This document shows, one piece after another, positions 57,469-64,000 of a stretch of 64,000 nucleotides of DNA. The notes beneath the pieces were generated by a model. That model had not been told where the DNA came from, did no database searches, and saw only the letters and a program-made list of their open reading frames with translations. Origin of the DNA: Reticulascus tulasneorum. Lineage: Eukaryota; Ascomycota; Sordariomycetes; Glomerellales; Reticulascaceae. The number at the start of each line of letters is the position of its first letter. Positions within the stretch are counted from its first letter, which is position 1. The position numbers were made by a program, and so were the translations under genes. The stretch is taken from positions 992,001 to 1,056,000 of the forward strand of contig LSAX01000002.1 in NCBI GenBank assembly GCA_001557505.1, written 5' to 3'.

Positions 57469-59173
57469 CTACACCTTGACAGCCCGAACCTCCTCATCCA
57501 AAGGATATATATCCGGCAGCGGGCCGACGGGCGTGATGGAGTACGGGTTGATCTGCGTGTGGCTCTTGGTGTAGTGCCACTTGATGTGCTCGAACTGGGT
57601 CGTGTCCTTGAACGCGGGGACGTTCCAGTACAGGTTCCGCATCCACTTGTGCAGCGCCGGGTAGCCGGAGCGGATATCGCGGATGTTGCACTTGAAGTGC
57701 TGGACGTAGACGGGGTCGAAGCGGATGAGCGTCACGTACAGGCGGATGTCGGCCTCGGTGATGGTGGAGCCGAAGTAGTACGGCCCCGCGGAGGAGGAGA
57801 GGTGCGCCTCGGCCTTGTCGAGGGCCTCGAAGAGGGCGACGACGTTGCGCTCGTAGGCGGCCTGGGTGGTGGCGAAGCCGGACTTGTAGACGCCGTTGTT
57901 GATCTTGTCGTAGGTCCACTCGCCGGTTGCGTCGATCTCGTCGCGCAGGGCTTCCGGGTAGAGCTGGATGCTGCGGTACTTTTCATCCAGGAGGCTGTCG
58001 AACTGCGGGTGCGCGTGTAAGTAAACAAGTCTGCGGGGGGGGGGGGGGGGAGGAGGGAAGGGGGGAAAGTAGAGGAGATGGGAGGACAAACCTCAGTGCC
58101 GAGCATGCGGATGATCTCGCTGCTCTCGTTGTTCACGATGGTCTTTAGCTTCTTGTCGTAGAGGACGGGCACGGTGAAGCGGCCCTGGTAGTCGGGGTTG
58201 ACGCTGAAGTAGACATCTCGGATGTGCGTGAACTTCTCATGGCCCTCGACCGGGTCGGGGATGACATTCTCGCCGGGGGCGTCCTTGTCCTCGGATGTGA
58301 CGAACCGCCAACCTGTACCGAGTCAGTATCCACCGGCCTTCGCTTTGCGGATGGTTAGAAAGGGGGGGTCCCAAGCATACCTTTTTCGCCCAGGTGCCAA
58401 TGCACGACCGAGAAGCTTATAAAGTCCTCCAAGCCCTTCAGCTTCCTCGTGATCAACGTCCGGTGAGCCTGCGTTTCCAATCAGCTTTCTCTTCCATGCG
58501 CCGCTCTCAAAGCTCAAGTGGGAAAAAGGGAGGGGGGAACTAACCCATGGGCAGGCGTAGCTGACGAATAAATGATAGCGGCCCTTCTCTGGTGCGAACT
58601 GTGCTCCCTCCTTGCTGGAGATCTGGTCCCGGAACGAGCTCTGCTGGCGCTTGAACTCGCCCGACTTGTCATTGGGCAACACCCACTGGGTGATCTTGCT
58701 GGCCTGCAATTTAAAAGAGTCGTTAGCTTTCTGCTGAGTTGACTCGGGGAGAGAAACAACGAGGGCTTTCCGATTTCCGTCAAGAGCTGGCATGGCGCGG
58801 GCCAAAGTGTCACGCCGTTGGCTGTTCCTCGGGGGCTTGTGCCCGCCAATGCTCGTGGCGCCTGTGCGACAGAAGACAGGAACCCAATCTCATTGCATGC
58901 ACCATGACCTCAACACCCAGCTCATTGGCAGGTTCTCACAGAGCCACAGGTCTTCTTCCCCCCGCGCGCCACGGGGGTTCTCGCACTCACCATTCTGACT
59001 TGATTGCCGAGTTGGACTCCTACTTTCGACGCCGAGGTCGAAGACTGCAGCAGTGGTTGTGGTTGGAAGGCTGCGGAGGACAAGCAGGCGCGATTGAGTC
59101 TCGTAGCTGTCGGTGCGAACTTCTTGGGTAGCGTGGAGGGTCTGGCAAGCCTGGTCAAGAAGCTTATATTCAT
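57469..59173 (-). CDS. Glutathionyl-hydroquinone reductase (ECM4/GTO-type GST), with presequence
   Basis: Omega-like glutathione transferase family (Ecm4/Gto2, YqjG) that reduces glutathionyl-hydroquinones through a catalytic cysteine. Five exons: 59173-58991, 58703-58545, 58468-58381, 58312-58092 and 58002-57469; about 394 residues. Junctions read RM/ASKITQWVLPND, YACPW/AHRTLITRK, HLGEKG/WRFVTSED and RMLGTE/FDSLLDEKY. The CPW motif (C112) followed by AHR is the active site. The C-terminal half has the typical GST helical segment GPYYFGSTITEADIRLYVTLIRFD. Exon 1 (MNISFLTRLARPSTLPKKF, then TRLNRACLSS) lacks acids and looks like a mitochondrial presequence. The last codon of exon 1 is ATG, so a short form MASKITQW could also be made. 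The fourth intron carries a run of 16 G. Confidence 0.87.
58035..58050 (+). repeat. Homopolymer G run inside a reductase intron
   Basis: Sixteen consecutive G on the + strand, which is a poly-C tract in the intron of the minus-strand transcript, about 30 bases upstream of its acceptor. It is prone to slippage and to sequencing error. Confidence 0.85.
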
Positions 59174-60407
59174 GGGGAATGCTATGATGCCGTGGCAACA
59201 GAGGGGGCAGAGAAGAGGTCTCGGGCTTTATATAGTATCGTGTAGACCGGAGCTATGAATCACGACTCCCGCACCTGTTGCCAATGGGGAGGCGATGTTG
59301 CCCTCCCGTTCTGGCCTTAGCTTCTTCCCTCTTTGTCATGCAGACAAAGTCTCGTTGCCGGGTCGTTGTGTGGAGAGATCGGTAGGCGTGTACGGGACTG
59401 CTACATCCAGGCAGCGCTGCTTAGTAGACAACATTTAACTGGATTCGGAAGTTTGCCAGCACGTACGTCCGGAGTGTGCATTGTGTTGGATTGGTACCCC
59501 TACGTCGAATACTAACTAACACCTAGCCCTGGGGCGACATTGTACATAGCCTGCATAGCGTACCGACCTGTCTGGACCTACCTGTAATGCCTTACATAGC
59601 AACCTTGTCTGCACACCTCACCCATCAGCGATTTGGCGCGTGTGTGGTGCTTTGCAAAGCCTTGATAATGGTGACGTAAAACAGGGGTCTTGGGGGTTCG
59701 GGTTTTGTCACGGCCCTGTCATGATCGGTCATCCATGTACCCAATGAAAAGTCACTGCTCACACAACCACAGCTCTAACTTTGGACAGCCATCCAGCAGG
59801 CCGTCTGACAAATTCAGTAAGACGCACCAAGAGGTGCGAAGCGTCGTTAATACTCACATTTTCTAATGATTTGAACAATCTCTCTATGAAGCATCACGGT
59901 CTCTACTTTTCCCGAATGGCGCACAGTAATAACGTACGCGGGACCATCCCCCTGCACCCTAATTACGACTTTGAGGCGGGGCAATTGAGGGGCAAAGATG
60001 GCCACACCAGAACATGGTGCTGACAAACACCCGACATGAGCGCGGGACGAACCAGCGGGAGAGGAACCAAGTGCTTAATGGAATGGTAATGGCAAGCAAC
60101 ATGACTCGGATATTCAACTCTGTTACAGGCCATCCAATAACTAAAGCTCACAATGGAGAAATGAACCATCTATTCGTTGTCTGTTCAACTGTTTATTTTT
60201 TTATTTCTTTGATAACAAATACTATACTACTGGCTGCCTAACTAGCATGCTCACGATCATGCTGTTGGTCATGCTCAAGCACGTACATGCCCATGCTCAT
60301 CCAGCCATTTCTGTGACAGTAAAAAGTCTTTCTCTAAGTAACCAGGACTCGGTTGTCTATCCCGCTTCTCCATCATCCTGCTCCCTAGTCCTGACCAAGT
60401 GGCAAAC
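59174..60407. other. Region between the reductase start and the UBA1 stop
   Basis: 1.23 kb with the promoter of the reductase (minus) and the UBA1 3' flank. It has short TACCT-type motifs near 59580 and no recognisable gene. Confidence 0.5.
59226..59234 (-). promoter_or_regulatory. TATA box of the glutathionyl-hydroquinone reductase
   Basis: TATATAAAG read on the minus strand, 53-61 bases upstream of the first ATG. This predicts a very short leader of roughly 25-30 bases with no upstream ATG. Confidence 0.55.
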
Positions 60408-63400
60408 TCATCGAATCTTCATTTTGATGTATGGGACTTCGACATCCTCGCCATCCAGATCCTCTGCCACCATCTCGAAGATGACCTCGTTCTGATGCGA
60501 AGGAATCGGCTTTCGTGATATCATCTCCACCAGTTGGCTGAGCTTGAGGTTGTACCGATCCTTGAGCTTCGCAGCTGGGAAGAAGCTGGCGTACAAGAGG
60601 CTGACACCCGAGCTGAGCATCGAGATGCTGAGCCCTCGCTTCTCAAAGTCTTCCAGGAGCTCCTTCAACGTGATGTCCGACACCTCGAATCGGTCCCAGA
60701 TCTTGTCCAGCGTGACCTTGCCGTCCGGTCCCTTGTACTCCACCTTCGGACTGGCGATCGGCTCGCTGAAGCCGAAGAATGGTAGCGCCAGGTTGATGAA
60801 GCCGTTCTTGTACTGCTCCAAATCCGTCTTGCCATCCACGATCTTGAGTAGTTCGAAGATGACCAGACCCGTCACCAGAGCAGTTGTCGTGGCGATGGCC
60901 GGGATGATCTTTCCTGCAATGAACTTGGTCTGGTGTCGATCCGCCAGCTCAATCTTGTAGTTGGACGCTCGAAGATTGCTGCAGGCAGTGATGAAGTCGA
61001 TGTGATGGTTCGAGTCGTCGTCCTTCTCAAACTCGACAGGCGTCAGCTGGAACCCGGCAAGATCATTAGGCGAAGGGATGCTGTTGATGATCTTTTGCAG
61101 CTCGTCGTTGTCGTCGAACGAGCTACCTCCGGCTTCGGCATTCGGATCCTATGTTTTGTTAGTTATCCCATGTGATTGTATCGGGAACGGCGGCTTGAGA
61201 CTTACTGGATCCGCATCATTGGCCTGGATCTTCACGCCCGGGTCAGGCGAGAAATCTGGGATGATGATATTCTCGAGCTCTCGTAGATAAATATCCTTGT
61301 CTTTGCCTGGGGACTTGATGTTGTAGTTGAATGCATGCAGGTTTGCAGCCGCAACGACGAAGCTGAAGTGAGTGGGATCATTCGGGTCGAACTTGAGCGC
61401 ATCGGGCGCGCGCTTCGGCCCTGACCAGAACGGGGTACCGGTTGATGTCTCGGAATCCTTCGGGAAATTGAAGAGAAGCTGCTGGATCTTGTTGTTGAAC
61501 TCCCGTTCAAACAAGAGCCTTGCCCAAGCAATGCAATCTTCAAACGTGCGTGGCCGATCGGTTGTCAGGTAATCCCGGAGTGTTTCCAATGTTGTCTTCT
61601 GGTTACCGCCTTGCTTCAGAGTGCTCTCCAGATAGTTCGGCTGCGTAAGATAGAGGTTGACCGTCATCGGCGACGTGACAAAGAGATTCTCAAACATGTA
61701 CTCCTTCGACCACGCGATGGTGTGGTCGATCTTGTTCGGGAAACTTCGTACCGTACACATGGGGAACTCCTTTTCTGGTGGATCCTGAGATGAGGAATAA
61801 GACTCGGTCAAGTGCGGGAGGACAACCTGGGTGTTTCCCTTCGTTCCCAGCGTGCCGCTCTCCAAAAGTGGCTTGCGGAAGAAGACGCATCGCCGATCCA
61901 CATACGTCCTGGCCTCCACGTTATCCAGTGCGTTGGTCACGCCGTCCAATCCTTGCCAAAACGTCTCATTGAAGATGTTCTCTGTATCCGCGCTAACACG
62001 ATCCTTCAAGCACTCAATGTGACCGACCAAATCGGGGTTCATCACCTGCACTGCCGCTGCAGCACAATCGCTCTTCATCTTGCCGACATCTTTCGCACGG
62101 AAGAGGAATTGTCGGTTGAGATTGCTCTTTTCGATTGAGTCCATATCGGTGACCACGATTTTGCCGTTTGGTCCTGTGCCGAGGCCGATCATGGCCCAGT
62201 TCTTCAGCATCTCGCATCCAATCGCTCCTGCGCCAACAAGGAATTGCTTGACGTTCGACAGCTTCTCTTGATATTCCTTTCCAAATACCACAATTTGCCC
62301 ATCATATCTTGTACCGAGCGGCTTGCAAAGCTCGGGGGTCCGAGCAGTGCTGGTTGGGAGGGATTCGAGGGAGTCGAAGTACATCCATTGCTTGATCGGC
62401 TGGAACTTTCCAGAAACGGCCTTCAGGATCTCTTGTGCTGTAATGCCGCCAAAGAATGCTGCCATCGGATTGAGATCGCCCAAAGCTTGGTAACTCAACT
62501 CCTTGATGACCTTCTCGTTCAGCTCAATCTCCAACCCCTCGGCTTTGGCGAACGCCTCCGCCGAGCGGAGGATTACTGTAGCGTCGTCGTCGTCCATCGG
62601 CTTCGGGAAGCGGCCTTGACTTTCCACGAACGCGTGCAATGCCTGGAACCCTAGGTGCAGTTGTTGAGGTCGGTCGAACTTGGCATAGTCGGACAAGACG
62701 AACTCGGGGTCTTTCAGGGCAGCTGTAATGCTCTTGAAGTTCTGAATCTTCGGCATCTTGACTTGCTGATACAGACCGCCGCTCTTGTATTGGCCGAGGC
62801 CGGACACATCGCCAATGGAGAAGGTGTATGGGCCCTTAACTTCAACCTTTCTGGGCTCGCATCCGTTTATTCCGTCCATGCCTTCGACCTCAGAAAAGGT
62901 CACATAGTCACCATCCTCCAGCCCATGTCGAGTCTCGTCCAATGCAGACACGATACCCTCTTCATCGATACCGGCAACGATGCCGTTCAAAGGGGTTTCT
63001 CCAGTTGAATCAATCACGGTAAACTTGTCGCCGAAATCGCAGAAGATGGACCCGAAGAGTCCGAAGGTATCGGCGGCGACGACGAAGATGCCCTTTTCGT
63101 GGCAGTAGTCGCCGATGATTTTTTGGATCCTGAGGGGGAGGCTGGTGAGAACAACGATTTGGTACTTATCGTATTGGGAGAGGTTATCGGCCAAACTGTC
63201 AGGGACCTTGTTAGCAAAATATTCCAGGGTTCGCTTCGCAGTTTTGGAGACGTACTCTGATGACTGGTGTACGCGAACCGGAGTATAAGAGTTCAGTTCC
63301 GCAACTCGAGGTGCCGTGATCTCATCTCTTGGCTTGCCCACATCATCAGATCGAAGGAAGAACTGGGACGAGAGGTCTGCGAGGGCAACCAGGCCAGGAT

Positions 63401-63786
63401 CATATAGGGTAAGGCTCTTGACACCGGCCAGTGCAATATTCTTTGCAATCTCGACACCCAAACCCTTGAGACCGATAACAAGGACGTTGGAAGCGCCCAT
63501 GCGCTTCATAGCCTCGTGGCCCAATACATAGAGCTGTCGGCTGTAGAGACTCTCATCGATTTCGGTATGGCCCACCACGGACCCGTCGACCTGCATCCTG
63601 GTCACCAAATCGACCTCGGGGAGCTTTTGTTCCTACGAAGAAGGACGATAGTCAGCATCGCAGTTCACAAGACCAGACGATGGCGCCAACCGCTGCTCCG
63701 GGAGCTGCGGGGAACATGGACATGACTCCACCACTGGACTGGAGCTCGGAGGGCAAAGGAGTGAGCAGACAACAACTTACGGGCAT
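60408..63786 (-). CDS. uba1: UBA1, ubiquitin-activating enzyme E1
   Basis: Activates ubiquitin with ATP and passes it to E2 enzymes; essential. Exons 63786-63781, 63632-61206 and 61148-60408 give about 1057 residues (yeast 1024). The last intron (GTAAGT, AACTAAC, TAG) joins NDADP to [13 protein letters not shown]. The inactive adenylation half starts [18 protein letters not shown] and [15 protein letters not shown]; the active one has [16 protein letters not shown] and [17 protein letters not shown]. The catalytic cysteine lies in [16 protein letters not shown] (C628 in this model). The last 100 residues are the ubiquitin-fold domain that recruits E2s, ending [13 protein letters not shown]. 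The start is the least certain part: a 6-base first exon (ATG CCC) gives [19 protein letters not shown], and the internal ATG in TRMQVDG is an alternative. Confidence 0.93.
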
Positions 63787-64000
63787 GGCTCTCTTGTGGG
63801 AAATAGGTGACTCCCCGTTGGAGAGTTTGCGCTTCCCCAGCTTGACGATGGAGGTAGAGAAGGGCTTCCGCTACCTTATGACGTGGAGGGAATGAGTGGA
63901 GGGGACCAACGAGCTTAACCCCACCAAGCAAAGCAGTGTTGGCTCGTCGGACGTAGTTGTAGACACGCTCTGATGGACAGATACGAAGATGTCGGTTGCA

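Noticed and set aside
57559..58020. Open frame of 153 codons on the + strand
   Set aside because: It is a Val/Gly/Glu-rich mirror of the reductase's GC-rich last exon.

Overview
The window looks like nuclear DNA of a filamentous ascomycete (Pezizomycotina, probably Sordariomycetes or close to it). Genes carry short introns with GTAAGT/GTATGT-type donors, CTAAC-type branch sites and CAG/TAG acceptors. Both strands are used without operons. The most telling marker is a head-to-head pair of myosin-motor-like chitin synthases (class VII and class V), an arrangement known from moulds. No virus, plasmid, rRNA, tRNA or CRISPR feature was found. All exon structures below were built by eye from frame continuity and splice signals.

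Layout. 1-0.57 kb: 5' end of a KRE2/MNT1-type mannosyltransferase (minus, cut by the window edge). 3.1-5.7: PAT1 mRNA-decay factor (+). 6.2-7.4: RNA polymerase III subunit RPC37/RPC5 (-), divergent from 8.0-11.4 importin-9/KAP114 (+). 11.9-13.1: PI31/Fub1 proteasome regulator (-). 13.1-15.5: gene-free stretch with an AT-rich island and a cluster of hairpins. 15.5-16.4: REV7 (+). 16.6-21.2: BUD3-like Rho GEF, one gene split by an intron (-). 22.2-22.7: short DCC1 (+). 23.2-26.0: RNF216-like RBR ubiquitin ligase (-). 26-30: low-complexity gene desert. 30.1-31.2: xylose-reductase-type aldo-keto reductase (-). 31.8-33.1: SEH1 nucleoporin (+). 33.8-37.3: BMS1 ribosome-biogenesis GTPase (-). 38.7-39.1: tiny four-exon proteinase B inhibitor (+). 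39.5-40.9: mitochondrial alpha-keto-acid dehydrogenase kinase (+). 41.3-46.8: class VII chitin synthase (-). 46.8-51.1: shared upstream region. 51.1-56.8: class V chitin synthase (+). 57.5-59.2: glutathionyl-hydroquinone reductase with a mitochondrial presequence (-). 60.4-63.8: ubiquitin-activating enzyme UBA1 (-).

Most genes are conserved housekeeping functions: mRNA decay, nuclear transport, Pol III, ribosome assembly, the ubiquitin-proteasome system, DNA repair and cohesion, and wall synthesis. Several fall into functional groups, for example UBA1, the RBR ligase and PI31 in ubiquitin-proteasome work, and the two chitin synthases, the mannosyltransferase and the BUD3-like GEF in wall, septum and polarity. 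I found no clearly new multi-gene system. The most interesting signals are: an identical 12-bp palindrome at nearly the same distance upstream of RPC37 and BMS1; a shared intron position exactly at the (lost versus kept) P-loop of the two chitin synthases; a probable dual-targeting start arrangement in the glutathionyl-hydroquinone reductase; an overlapping AUGA upstream ORF on the kinase gene; and a palindrome-rich AT island at 13.3-14.0 kb that no gene explains.
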